64,000 nt of DNA. Source: Carex sylvatica. Taxonomy: Eukaryota > Streptophyta > Magnoliopsida > Poales > Cyperaceae. Below, in pieces: positions 25,481 to 37,422 of the stretch (the first letter of the stretch is position 1; each line of letters starts with the position of its first letter). A model generated the notes under the pieces. That model worked only from the letters and a program-made list of their open reading frames with translations, made no database searches and was not told where the DNA came from. The position numbers and the translations under genes were made by a program. Location: NCBI GenBank assembly GCA_964058845.1, contig CAXKVR010000191.1, positions 1 through 64,000 of the forward strand. Direction: 5' to 3'.

Positions 25481-26160
25481 ATAGGGCTGCACAAAAAGTT
25501 TGTAGTTCGTAATTTGATTTGAGTTCGATTCGAAAAAAAGTTTACAATTAATTTGATTCAAAATTAATTCGTTCTGAAATAAATTAAATTAGTTTGGTTC
25601 GAATCTTATTCAAATCAAAGTCAAACTGGGTATAATTCGTTTGAAATTGATTCACAAACTATTTAAGTTCGGATCTCAAATAATGCAACTAATGGATCTT
25701 TAATAATGCAGTAACCGAACTTATATCATAGTTTAAAATTATTAATATAATGGTAACTTATAATAAGAAAATGTTTCAGCAGAGTAACAAAATAACAATG
25801 AAATAAGTTTTATTTGACCAGGTCCATGTCGTGATTTTAATCAATTCAGCAGCATAAAAGGTAAGGGAATCTTGAGCTGGCCCATAATCTATCAGTATGA
25901 ATTTGTAAAAGGTGAAAACCGTGTTAATTTTGTTCTTCGCAAAGAAAACTAATGAATGAACTATCGGTATAACTAGGGCTATCAAAAAAATTGTAGTTCG
26001 TAATTCGATTGATTTCGATTAGAAAAATTTGTAGTTCACAATTAATTCGATTTGAAATTAGTTCGTTCTGAAACAAATCAAATCAATTCGGTTCAAATCT
26101 TATTCAAACTCAAACTCAAACTGGAGTAAATTTGATTCGGTTCGATTCTTTTGCAGCCCT
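25481..26160. mobile_element. hAT-like non-autonomous element
   Basis: Exact 8-bp duplication AGCTGTAT (25473-25480 and 26161-26168). Ends are ATAGGGCTGCACAAAAAG and, inverted, AGGGCTGCAAAAG. The interior has repeated TTCGATTTGAATTCG-like motifs. The end block reappears inside (CTAGGGCTATCAAAAAAATT at 25973-25992), suggesting a nested or duplicated end. Confidence 0.82.
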
Positions 26161-26439
26161 AGCTGTATGGGATGCCTAATTGCAACATAAATTGAATCCA
26201 TAGCCTAGAACTGTCATTGCCTATCACATGAACTATCTAGTTTATTATGGCAAATTAATTAATTTACTTGCTTTAGTGATGATATGACCAGCAACTTTCC
26301 CGATTCCACCCTGATTCAAATTTTAACCTAGCTGAAGACAGGAGAGGTCTTTCAAGCGTGCATTACCTAAAAGAAACGGCAAAATTTATGTATTTGAAGC
26401 AAGAAAAATGATATCAGCAGTTATTCAGCACCTAAAGTT

Positions 26440-26656
26440 GAATGCATATCCTCTGCATTAACTTAGAAGGAAATCTTTTGAGTTAATGAATCTCAACTGT
26501 CTAATTTTAAATAGAATCAATTCGGTCCTACTTATGATATAGGAGACCTTTAATATTAGTATGAATTTAATTTGCATAAATTTTAAAATAAATCGAATTA
26601 TCAATATTCATTAACTCAAAATATTCCTTTTGAGTTAATGCAGAGGATACGAATTC
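26440..26656. mobile_element. MITE with 9-bp target duplication (GAATGCATATCC family)
   Basis: Exact CCTAAAGTT at 26431-26439 and 26657-26665. Terminal inverted repeats of about 40 bp begin GAATGCATATCCTCTGC and GAATTCGTATCCTCTGC. A 9-bp duplication points to a MULE-type element. A second, right-truncated copy starts at 40623. Confidence 0.85.
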
Positions 26657-26717
26657 CCTAAAGTTATAGTCTCTCCCTTTAAAGATTAACTTTTTTTTTT
26701 TCCTGTAACCACCGCCG

Positions 26718-26753
<36 letters not shown>
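26718..26753. repeat. 36-base poly-C tract
   Basis: An uninterrupted run of 36 C residues (G on the reverse strand), preceded by ACCGCCGCC. The glycine-rich reverse-strand frame here is a product of this run. Confidence 0.95.
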
Positions 26754-26868
26754 ACCCAATTAACAATCTAAGAATCTTTCACAGAGAATATTCTAAATGT
26801 CAAAGTTCTTCGATGTTTGAACAAGCAAAATCAAATTAAACTGATAAAAATATTTTACCCAATTCCAT

Positions 26869-26878
26869 AATACTCTTA
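26869..26878. repeat. Left 10-bp target duplication of the MULE
   Basis: AATACTCTTA, repeated exactly at 37413-37422. The bases outside both copies differ, so the duplication is exactly 10 bp, within the usual range of MULEs. Confidence 0.88.
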
Positions 26879-27079
26879 CCGAAATTTTTATAAATACCCA
26901 AAAAAAAAATTACGAAATCTACTCTTTTTTGAAAAGAATTTCGATATCTATCCCTTCCGCTTATTTAGTAACCGGAAAATGAATATATTTCCGCTCACTT
27001 AATAAGCGATAAATGGAAAAATGTCCTCTTACTAAATAAGTGAAAACACGAGTCCGCTTACTAATTAAGCGGAAAGTCA
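26879..27079 (+). repeat. Left terminal inverted repeat of the MULE
   Basis: Pairs with 37150-37412. Contains at least four short palindromic units, for example 26957-26975, 26991-27008 and 27054-27072, each a variant of CCGCTTAnTnANTAAGCGG. Confidence 0.8.
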
Positions 27080-27269
27080 CTCTTCTTTTTATTTTCAAAA
27101 CTGAGCCGTCGGTGTGAGCGGATAAAAGGGAAGAAGCGGAGAAAAGGGAAGAGGCGGAAAGAAAAGAGAAGAGAAGAAGCGGAAAGATCCTGCCCCCATC
27201 GGAAAAAAAGAAAAAAAAGAAGAAGAAGAGAATAGCGGCGGAAGAGAAGAGGCAGAGCAGATTTGTAGA

Positions 27270-28030
27270 ATTTTTCAGGTTTTTTTTATTTATAAAATAT
27301 TATTTAGATTGTTTAGATTATTAGTTTAATAGTTTAGTATAATTTAGATTATTATTCAAATAATTTAGAAAATTACAAAACTGTTTAGATTATTATCGGA
27401 TAATTTTAAAAAAATTCAAATAGTTTAGATTAGTTTCGAATTGTTTAGATTATTTTTTGAATAGTTTAGAATTGAGATGATTGTTCAATAATTTATAATA
27501 TTATTTAGAATTATTTAGAATATTAGTTTAGAATTGTTATAATTGTTCAATAAGTTATAATAAAATATTGTTTAGAATTGTTTACATTATTGTTCAATAA
27601 TTTATAATATTATTTAGAAATTGTTATAATTGTTTAGAATTGTTTAGAATTGTTTAGAATTGTTTAGAATTGTTTAGAATTGTTTAGAATTGTTAGAATT
27701 GTTAGAATATTTAGAATTGTTAGAATTGTTTAGAATTGTTAGAATTGTTAGAATTGTTTATAATTGTTAGAATTATTTATAATTGTTAGAATTATTTATA
27801 GTTGTCTAGAATTAGTTAGAATTGTTAGAATTATTTATAATTATTTATAATTGCTAGAATTATTTAGAATTGTTTAGAATTGTTAGAATTGTTCAATAAT
27901 TTATAATAAAATATTATTTAGAATTGTCTAGATTATTTTTCAATCATTTATAATATTATTTAGAATTGTTTAAAATATTATTTAGAATTGTTTAAAATAT
28001 TGATTTAATAATTTAGATTTAGCTTATATT
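27270..28030. repeat. Degenerate TTTAGAATTG minisatellite
   Basis: Dozens of irregular copies of a 9-10-bp unit (TTTAGAATTG, TTAGAATTG, TTTATAATTG), most regular at 27640-27730. It lies between the left terminal repeat and the mobile-domain gene. Confidence 0.85.
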
Positions 28031-28132
28031 GTTTTCTTGATAATTAGAAACAATAACTGTTCATTTTAATTTAGGAAACTAAATTAATTTTTAATTTAGG
28101 AAACTAAATTAATTTTTAATTAATTTTGTAGT

Positions 28133-31011
28133 ATGACAGATGCAATCATTGATGAAGTTCCGCGGGAGCGGGATACTTTTAGTGATCTGTTGTGGATACC
28201 TCACAGTCATCATAGAGTGTGTCAGGCTTCTAAGGAGGTAAGCATTTACTTATTTTATTTTTCGTTACTTGTTCAGAAATCTCATCATGTTTTAATTTCT
28301 AATTTTTATTTTCGATAATGTAGAATAAGGAGGTTATAACCGTGAAGCACTACCATTACCATACCATGTATCACATTGCTTACGCGCTTTTTTTGATTCG
28401 ATTAGGCTTATACCAGATCGCAGTCATGCCTCACATCAATATCGATGTGTCGCTGATACATGGACTTGTGGAGCGGTGGCGTCCTAAGACGCACACCTTT
28501 CACCTTCCATTTGGAGAGTTGACAGGAATTAATTACTAAATTACTTCAAATAAATTTGTTCTTTGTGATAATTTACTGACAAATTCAAATAAAAAAATAT
28601 ATATATATTTTTTAATAAATTGTAGTTACGTTGGAGGACGTGAGCTATTTGTGGGGTTTGCCCATTACGGGAGTCCCAGTGACGGGGAGTACAGACGGGA
28701 CGCTTGAAAAAAATTGGCTCTTCGAATTGTTAGGGATCAAAGAACATGAGCAAAGTGAACTGATGAAAAAAGGGGGCCTCAGGGAAACGAAAAATCCATG
28801 GAGTTGACTTTCCTGAAATCTAAATTTCGTGATCGATTTCAGAAGCTGCCGGTTGAGCGTGATGATCGGACGCTGAAGTGGAAAGTATTTTATATATATA
28901 TCAACTTATTTAGCATATCAATAATGTATTAATATTATCTTGAAATTTGTTAGGTACGTCCGTGCATTTATTTTGGACCTATTGTTATCCACTTTGTTCG
29001 CAGACAGTGGCGGAGACGGGATACCGTTGTGGTACCTCGATCTAATTGTGGATTTGGACCAGTCGGTGCAATACAATTGGGGTGGAGCGGTTCTTGCAAA
29101 TCTGTATCGAAATCTATGTGTCGTTGCTGATCCCGGGAGAGGATCTATAAATGGTCCGATGATGCTTCTGCAGCACTGGTTGTGGACCCGCTTTCCAGTT
29201 CACCGGCCGAAACCTAAAGAAAAAAACTGGTAACCTGCCTGGGGCGCCCCAACAGCTGATACATGCGCATCATTTGCGTACAAATGGTGTTGTCCGCACA
29301 AGTACGAGGCATCCTCCCACGCCAAGACCGCCAATGCACGTATCCCGCGAGGTCAGTTTCAGGGACTGACGGAGGATCGGGTGGATTGGGAGCCGTACGC
29401 AAGTGTCTACAATAAGCTTCCCAGAGTGACTCATGAGGGAAGGGTATATTTTAATCAAGTTATTTATTTAGTTATTTGTCAACTTACTTATAAATTACAA
29501 TTCACATTCTTAATAAATTTATCAGCCCAACTACTTGTACCGCGGTCCACTGATATTTTACTGGATCGTTGAGTATACTTATCCGAATTGCTGTATGCGG
29601 CAATTCGAATTGTTTCAAAAGATTCCGGTGCCAGATCTCCCGAATAGGCACACGCACGGCGAATTGCACAAGGTTTATATTTCGTTATTTTTCTTATTTA
29701 TGTTAGTTAACTTTGTGTATTAAGTACTTACAAAAATATGAACAGGTTGAAGTTGGGCTCAAAGAAGAACGAGTCCTGGGCAACAAAACACACGATTTAT
29801 GTTCAATTGGCTAGTGCATATTAGGCGCAAGTAATCAGAGAAGGTCGCCAGTTTGACCGAAATGACCTTTCGCGTTATCGCAAGTGGTACCAGAAGGAAT
29901 GCATGGCATCTGTGTACCTGTTTGGTCAGCATGTGGAAGGAATGGATCGTACAATTTCAGTCTCCATAGACGAGCATGGGAAGGATGGGTACATTCCCAG
30001 CGGAGCGATTATAACTGAAATGGTAAATATTTTAAATTGGTATTTTTTATTCAGTAATTTAGAAATCATAATTGTTAAAATTGAGAATGGTTGTGTACAG
30101 GCATTGACTGGAATGGGAGAGTTGGCACACGGCGTCAAGATGTTCTTCACCAAGGGGTGGCGAAAGATTGAAAAAAAATTAATGAGGACAGGCTGGCATC
30201 TCTGCTGTGATACGGGTTTTGGTCCACGTGCGCGACGAATGATGGATGAGGCGGAGATTCCGGAAGATTGGGAAGCAGTCTCATCCGACGAGCCTACTCC
30301 AATTGGGGTGTATCCATATCCAGATCCACCTAAATTCGAGGGCCCAGATTCATTTAAGAATTGGTTATATGACGGCACCGCATGAGATGGTACATCCATC
30401 CAGAAGCATTTGCACCGGTAAATCCACCACATCCAGACACAGACCCTGGACAGGTATATTCGGTACTTGAAAAAAAAATTATAAACTACAACATTCATAA
30501 AAACCTCTAATTATATTCTACTCAGGGTCAGAGGGCGCAGTCAGGGATTGACATGCAAACTTGGAATCCAGATATATATCCTCAGACGCATCCGCCAGGT
30601 TACAGCCTACCTCATGACATTGATCTCAGACAGGAGCAGGGCTACGGCACACGCACCATTGATGATTTTCTGGATTTGCAGGACCAGGAGGAGATTGAGC
30701 TTGCATAACGAGCGTCTATCGATACTCTTCAGCGTGAGCGTGAGGTTCCTACATCTAGTTGGTTGTTTAGAGAGACTGGTGACACAGGGCCATCGACATC
30801 TCGTCCCCCTGGTGACGCAGGGCCATCGACATTCCATCCACATGGTACCTCAGACGAGGGTAGCGAAGGTGAAATGAGCCCACCACATGCTAGCGAGAGC
30901 ATCCGACCACAGGCTAGCGAAGAAGGACAGCTAGGAAGGAGTCATAGGCGCCGCACTCGGAGACAGTGCTTCTCGCATGCAGATTATCCCGGCCATATGT
31001 CCGACCTTTGA
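28133..31011 (+). pseudogene. Plant mobile domain (PMD / MAIN-like) gene, degenerate
   Basis: Successive segments read as a PMD (aminotransferase-like, MAIN family) protein: YHTMYHIAYALFLIRLGLYQ, then LVERWRPKTHTFHLPFGELT, then TLEDVSYLWGLPITGVPVTG, YVRAFILDLLLSTLFAD, WLWTRFPVHRPKP and AYKWCCPHKYEASSH, then the C-terminal region to 30385 and a polar tail to 31011. In PMD proteins these blocks are continuous. Here the first exon (28133-28237) has a good donor. The donor expected after 28528 reads GA instead of GT, and stops or shifts occur near 28803, 29232, 29820 and 30706. Related cellular proteins MAIN and MAIL1 act in silencing and genome stability; this copy belongs to the transposon. Not expected to give an intact protein. 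Confidence 0.8.
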
Positions 31012-31955
31012 TCTATTTTCTTATCTTGCATCATGTCTGTATATTTCATCTATTTTAGTTTATTAGTTGTTGAATTTGGAACTAGTTGATAACATGTAGT
31101 TATTTTTATTTTATTCTTTCTTTTAATTGGCATTCACTTACGATAGTATTAACTTACTAAATAACATAATTTCTAGATATAGTTTCATCGACATTCGACT
31201 AAATAATTCAATATCAGACTAAACAACATAATTTTCAAATACAACATAATTTCCAAATACATAATTTCGACATGCAAATATCCAAATGCAAATATCAGAC
31301 CAAACAACTTAATTTCGATATTCGACATTCGACATCCGACTAAACAACATAATTTCCAAATACATAACTCTTAAATAAATTTGATAAAAAATTAAAATAC
31401 TACAACTTAAAATAATTTCATCGACATACAAATAAAATTCATAAAAAACTCAAATAAAAATAGTTCTCAAACCTTAGTCTTATTAAATAAGTTCACATCA
31501 GACTAATCCATGTTTGGCAACTTAATTTCTACGACTCAGATTAAAACGCCATCCGAATAAGGATGCTCTAATCCTTCTTGAGACTAGTTAACTGTATCAT
31601 ATGGTCTTGTTTGAGATATGCTCCTCCTTCCAGCTTCAGATGTGCTTCTTGAGACTGGAGGAAGATCATCTTCCTGACCTTCTTGACGATGCCGGTCCGA
31701 CCTCTGCTCGTCTTGCTGCGTCCTCTATATTATAAGTAGACCATGTATTAAATTGTGAATTTAATTAAAACAAGTATTTCTAATTGGTTGATCAATTATA
31801 CCTGCTGCAATTCGATCAATTGTCTCACGGTGAGCCTGATATCCAAGTCTCCGACCTTGCATTATGTTCATTTCCATCGGTACGCGACTATGCCGTCTCC
31901 TTCCCTTTTTTATCAGTATGGTCTCAGGTTTAATTTTCGGGCCATTGTATTGAGG
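31012..31955. other. Spacer between the converging MULE genes
   Basis: AT-rich, with repeated CGACATTCGAC/AACAACATAATTTC motifs between 31180 and 31350. It holds the 3' ends of the mobile-domain and transposase genes. No additional gene seen. Confidence 0.5.
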
Positions 31956-34190
31956 TCATTCACATTGGTTGCCTTTCGGTTTGAAACATACACTCCAAGT
32001 TTGTTCTAGTGTCGACGCACTGTACAAGGGACTGACGTACAAATTTTCATCATATTTTATTTCTCGAACCATCGCCATGAAATGAGAACATGGTATACCG
32101 GTCAATTGGGACTTCTGACATTCACACTCAACCTTACTATCATCCTTAACAACAACTTTATACCCAAAATCTCTACGGGTATACTCAAGTCTTGGCTGAT
32201 TACGCCTTGCAGGAATTTTTTCACCCTTAACCATCACCTCAAAAACTCCATGGTGTCTACCGTAAGAAATCACAGTCATGTGCAGAGATTTATTGATACG
32301 CTTTTGAAATAACTGACTTACCCTTTTGGACCACAACTCACCTGTTTGAAGTCTCATAGCAGCTTTGTTCCATCATTCAAAAAATCATTGATTCAACTTA
32401 TAAAACATGTCCTCCACAATCGTTGCCACTGGAAATCGCCGACTAACTTGGAAAACGGCGTTCAGTGACTCTGACCCATTTATTGTCATTATTCTCCATC
32501 GGTGACCTCCGTCCAATGCTTGAAATACTTTCTCCAGACATGAAAGCTTGTCTTCATCATTAGGGTCTCTCTTACCCACCTTGTTAAGGTACTCGATTGC
32601 CTCTGGACAACCAACTTAAAAATCTTGAAACATCTCCTCCAACCTCTTAGGTTTGCATTTGTTTACTCCAATTTTGAACCTATCACTGACCTCTCTTTTC
32701 TGCCCCACATGCTTGAAGAGGTTCTCGGCAACATGTTGAGAACAATATTGATTGACACATTGATCGGTAGACTCATCCCATCCGAGAAATGGACTCTGGA
32801 ACATGGATTTAATCCCCAAATATCTATCCGATATGACACAAAAGAAACGATCATCTCCAATTACTTTCAATCGCAACCATCTCATAAAAAATCCCAGTTT
32901 TTTGCGCTTTCTTTCTCCACAATTGCAAAGGCCAATGGAAGCAATTGGTTCTCGGCATCGTACATACATGCCATTAGCAGCCTACCTTGGTACCGTCCCG
33001 ACATGAAACAAGCATCGATACTAATCACTGGTCTGAGAAACGGTAGCGCTGCAATACACGGTCCATATGCCCATGCCGCTCTATGAAAATGCCTATCAGT
33101 TTCTTGGTCAATCGAGGTCGAGGTCACACAATACTTAGTTCCTGGATTAGTTCTTTTTATGGCTTCCAATAGTGGGATAAGTAAGTTGTACGAGTTCTCC
33201 CAACTCCCAAACAGATTTGTAATAGCAAACTCACGATCTCTCCACAATTTATTGTACTTGGGTGTTACATTTTTGTACTCTTTTTTCACCACATCGCGGA
33301 TATGATTTATAGTCGCCCACACATTCTTTCTAATGGTGTCATCAATTGATAGGACAATCATCTCTGCAGTAAGCTGACGATGATCAGCACGTGTTGCCGG
33401 TACTTTACATCCATGAGGAATTGCTTGTTTGGTAATAATCCAAGATCCTGAAAGACCGTCAGGCTTCGTGGATAACTTGAATTTGGAAAAATCATCTCTG
33501 CACTTTATAGTTAAACGTTTAGTTTCACTTTTAAAAATCAAACATTCATAATTGTTTCGGATATGAAACTCATTTATAGCCACCCTTAGAGTCGCTTTCG
33601 ACTCAAACACTTGGCCTCTGGCTAATGGATTATTGAATGTTCTCATTGAGCTGCTGAAAAAATTGACATCCGTAGGCCGAAAACCAGATATTTCATTGAA
33701 ATTATCAACCGGATATCTCATATCTTCCCGACCAGTTATCGGGTAACGTGATTCACGGGACTGTGATTGTGACTGTCTGATTGGTCCAACGTCATTGTCA
33801 GAACCTGATGACTCATCTGAGAGCATCTCATCCCCACTCTCCAAACTGTCATCATTAATCGCATCCACAGGTGCCGGATAATTTGAAACCGGTACCGATC
33901 TACGGACCCGACTGGTACTGGATCGAGATTGAGTTATGGGTTCAGGGTTCCGACTGGTACTAGGTCGGGATTGAGTTATGGGTTCACGGTTCCAACTGGT
34001 ACTGGGTCGGGATCTAGTTATGTGTTCAGGGTTGTTACTAGTACTGGGTCGGGATCGAGTTTTAGGAATCTGACTGTTAATATTTAATTGGAAATTAAAA
34101 CCGGTATGGTTCGGTTGCAATTCTACATATAACTCTACAACTGGCAACCTGTTGGGGTTTTGACAGTTCAAACCCATTGATTTGATTAAG

Positions 34191-36287
34191 TGCGGAAAGA
34201 ACGTAAAACAAAAATTTTACTTCTAATCTTAATCCAAGGATTAAACGGGGTATGTCAGGAAACATTCCAAGGGGTCCACCTTCCGTATTCCTTTGACATC
34301 AGAACCCTATTTAATCCTTTTACAGATCTACTCCATAATTGATTTCTAAAACATTAATCTACTTACCAGTTAAATAGATTAATATAACTTGTATATACCT
34401 TGTTTCCAAATTCTGATTGGAAAGCAGACCGAGCGAGAAGAGCTACACCAGGGAATGACTCGTCTCGGAGTATCACACGTGTGATACCTCTATTGGTTAT
34501 CCACCAGGACTAACCAGAGAGCGGTTTATTTCTTATTGCCAGAAATACCGTAAACCGCGGTTTTCTGCAAAAACACTATTCACCGAGAAAAGGACGAAAT
34601 AACACTATTCACGAATTTGCAGTTATTCAGATTCACTAATGAGCAAAAACTGAAATACCGCGAAATTTGAGAAAACACTATTCACCAATCCCGTAAATAT
34701 ACTTCTCAACAACCCGCAAGATTATACGTCAACTACGTATAACTTTCTTTTCCCAACCGAAACACTATTTGGAAGAGAAACCGATAAAGAGAGAAAATAG
34801 AAACTCGAATCGATCTGACAATCTGATACGATGTGAATTAGCAAGCTTTTCTCTTACCCTCACCCCTCTATTTATAGGCATTTGAGGAGGTTTGGAAATT
34901 ACGAAAATGCCATTTACCAAAATGCCATTTACGGAAATGCCATTTACCAAAATGCCATTTACGGAAATGCCATTTACCAAAATGCCATTTACGGAAATGC
35001 CATTGAATGGATAAGGATGATGACATGTCATGTGTAAAAAGACCAAAATGCCCTTGTGGATAATGTTGATGACATGTATGGATAATGATGAATTTAAAAG
35101 ACAAAATTCAATTAATATCCATATGTCATATATATAATTGTTCTGAACAGTTATATTTCTTGCGGTTGTTGTTTCGGTAATTTTTATACAACGTGTCGTG
35201 CACGTTTATAAATTAACCGTTGTTTTTGCTTGTCATCTTATATGACATTTATAATTTAATTATAACACGTATAATTAATTATAACCATCTTAATATTAAT
35301 TATAATCAATTTATAATTAATCAATAAGATTCTCCAATTAGCTCCTATACGGTGTGACCCAATAGGATCTGTGTTATGTTGGTAAATATAATTAAAACTG
35401 TTTTAACTTCTATAATCATGAGAGGCATCTGGCATAACGCGTCATGACCATCCAATTACACAGATGATGCTGTACTGTACAATATCACGATCCAGTAAAC
35501 TATTTTACTCGTGTCAGTTCTTTCGTCTCATAGCTATCAGATCAGTTTCAAGGTAGGTGTGTGTCATCCTTGCAAACTTAATCTTTTCTTGATCTTGAGC
35601 AGAATATCAAATATAATTACTCTTGTAATTATACCGCTAGCAGATAATCTTACTCTATCAAGGGGCCCAGTGATGCTATAGCTCGTATAGAGATACGAGG
35701 GACAATAGTACTTTTGGTAAACCATCACTACCTCAGCTAAGTTATGTGTACCGAAAAGCTACCGTTATAACTGCGTTTTACCGACAGCGTTAGATAACAA
35801 TCACACATACACATTTCTTAGTAGGAAAGATGAATACCTCATACTTTAGAACTTAACACTGAATGAAAACATTAATGACACATACACAATTCCATTTAAT
35901 GTTTCATTCGGGGTCTGTCAAATACCATGTTCCTAGAACATGTATCTATGTGATTAAAATGACATCTCTTGTCAGTGGTCTGTAAAACTTGACCATCTTT
36001 TAATCCACATACTAACCTTGTAACGGTTAATTAGTGTTCCTGCTAGTTACCTCGGTTAGTGACTTTTAAGAATATATAACATCTATATTATGAAGTTTCA
36101 CAATTCTAGTTATTGACTCTAGTCAGATAAAGGAATGATTCATAAATGTAATAATATTCAAGGCAACAAAATGACAGTTTATTTAATCACTCAATTCATG
36201 AACAAAGCTTTATGATAATTTATCGTATTATTGACTTCTAGATTATTACAAACTAACACAACCTTTTTGGAAAAGACGCCACAATTC
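34191..36287. mobile_element. 2.1-kb insertion inside the transposase gene, LTR-like
   Basis: The transposase frame stops making sense outside TTAAG (34186-34190) and CTAAG (36288-36292), which look like a 4-5-bp target duplication. The insert starts TG and includes CTCTATTTATAGGC (34865-34878), a typical LTR promoter-like block. It also carries a 30-bp-period tandem repeat at 34904-35004 and many segments reminiscent of plant LTRs. It has no coding capacity and does not end in a clear CA, so a solo LTR or a non-autonomous retroelement is only the best guess. Confidence 0.45.
34904..35004. repeat. 30-bp-period tandem repeat
   Basis: Alternating 15-mers AAATGCCATTTACCA and AAATGCCATTTACGG, about three and a half double units. 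Overlapping reverse frames merely translate the repeat. Confidence 0.93.
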
Positions 36288-36558
36288 CTAAGATCATTTC
36301 GAACAATTGCTAGTTTGTTATCGATACTAATTGATAGTCACGTTGGCCATCAGTAGACATGTTAAACCTGACTTGAATTTCTAGATTTGCTTCACTAACA
36401 GTATACCCAACCAGTTTATAAATCTCATTCTGGAGATAATCAAAATTATGGTTTACGGTTATAGGTAGTGAGTATTTAGGTCGGGTGCTGTAAAAAACTC
36501 TGTCATCATTGTACATGATTTCTCCTTCAACAAAAAATTTCACACAGATGACAGTCAT

Positions 36559-37149
36559 TTTTTGTTTTTGATTGGTCTGGATAACAAACTACAATTTAAA
36601 AAAATGATAATATTATAAGTATAATTTATTTGTATATTGGTATATTTTCTGAATTAAATAAAATTATTAAAAAAAACTACAATTTATAACAAACTACAAT
36701 ATTTCGCAACAAATTATTAAAAAAAAAAAACTATTATTTTCTGAATTAAACTACAATTTCTAACAAACTAAAATTAAAAAAATAATAACACTATTTCTAT
36801 CTAAATTACATAAAATAAAATTATTTATAAAAAACTCACATTTTTTCCTCTTATTTTTTCTCTGTCTGTCCGTCTGCAGAAAATTTTGTTCTCTTCTAAC
36901 ATTTGGATATGATCTGAGAAGAATGCAAAAAATATATAAGAATTTTCGAACCAGTAATTAAATAATTGAAAATGAGCTAAAAAATCGAGTGTTAAACAAC
37001 CAGACATTACTCAAATTAAATAATAATAACATAATTTTGAAAATTAAATAATTTACAAATTAATTATAAAAAAATTTACCTTCTTTCTCTCTATCTCATA
37101 TTCTGTTTGAGCAATTCGTTTGAGCTGATTCGTCTGAGCTTGAGCTACC
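36559..37149. other. MULE interior, right side
   Basis: AT-rich spacer between the transposase N-terminus and the right terminal repeat. It has many ACTACAATTT repeats and should contain the transposase promoter. No gene seen. Confidence 0.5.
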
Positions 37150-37412
37150 GTATATATAATGGGGAGAAGCGGGTGTACTTTTCGCTTATTAAGTCAGCGG
37201 ACAAACTTTCCGCTTATTAAGTAAGCGGATAAAGATAACTTTTTCACTTACTAAGTAAGCGGACAATATTTTCAAGTCCGCTTATTTAGTAAGCGGAAAG
37301 TTGCCTCAGATTCGGTTATTTAGTAACTGGAAGGGGTAGATTTCAAATTTCGTTCAAAACCGAGGTAGATTTCCTAATTTGTTTACTTTTTTGGGTATTT
37401 ATAAAATTTTTG
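37150..37412 (-). repeat. Right terminal inverted repeat of the MULE
   Basis: Inverted partner of 26879-27079. Contains five palindromic units, including 37210-37228, 37245-37262 and 37278-37296. Followed directly by the right AATACTCTTA. Confidence 0.8.
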
Positions 37413-37422
37413 AATACTCTTA
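37413..37422. repeat. Right 10-bp target duplication of the MULE
   Basis: AATACTCTTA, identical to 26869-26878. Confidence 0.88.

Larger units (their letters stand above)
31956..36558 (-). pseudogene. MULE (MuDR-like) transposase, degenerate and split
   Basis: Reading the reverse strand: N-terminal segment 36558-36310 (MTVICVKFF...YQLVSITN, a PB1-like start seen in MULE proteins). The next part resumes at about 34180 with GLNCQNPNRLPVVELYVELQ and a serine/proline-rich linker of repeated SRPSTS-type units. MuDR DNA-binding-like region follows, then the MULE domain with SIDACFMSGRYQGRLLMACM (first catalytic Asp), VISDRYLGI and GWDESTDQCVNQYC. Then GSESLNAVF and a SWIM zinc finger CECQ...CSHF near 32070-32110. 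Frame shifts near 32900 and stops near 32617 and 32385 break it. The 2.1-kb insertion at 34191-36287 separates the N-terminus. It would have bound the element's termini and catalysed excision and insertion. Confidence 0.85.
26879..37412. mobile_element. 10.5-kb Mutator-like element carrying plant mobile domain and MULE transposase remnants
   Basis: Both ends fall on inverted repeats: left CCGAAATTTTTATAAATACC, right inverted CAAAAATTTTATAAATACCC. The similarity continues for about 200-260 bp through several CCGCTTA...TAAGCGG palindromes. An exact 10-bp duplication flanks it. Inside, left to right: a purine-rich segment, a TTTAGAATTG low-complexity array, a plant-mobile-domain gene on +, a MULE transposase on -, and a 2.1-kb insertion splitting the transposase. 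Frame breaks in both genes show it is no longer autonomous. Pairing of PMD genes with MULE transposases in one element is known in plants. Confidence 0.88.

Noticed and set aside
26567..26755. Glycine-rich reverse-strand frame
   Set aside because: Produced by the 36-base C run.
27100..27270. CRISPR-like or coding interpretation of the purine-rich GAAGCGGA stretch
   Set aside because: Irregular simple-sequence DNA inside the MULE; no spacer-repeat periodicity.
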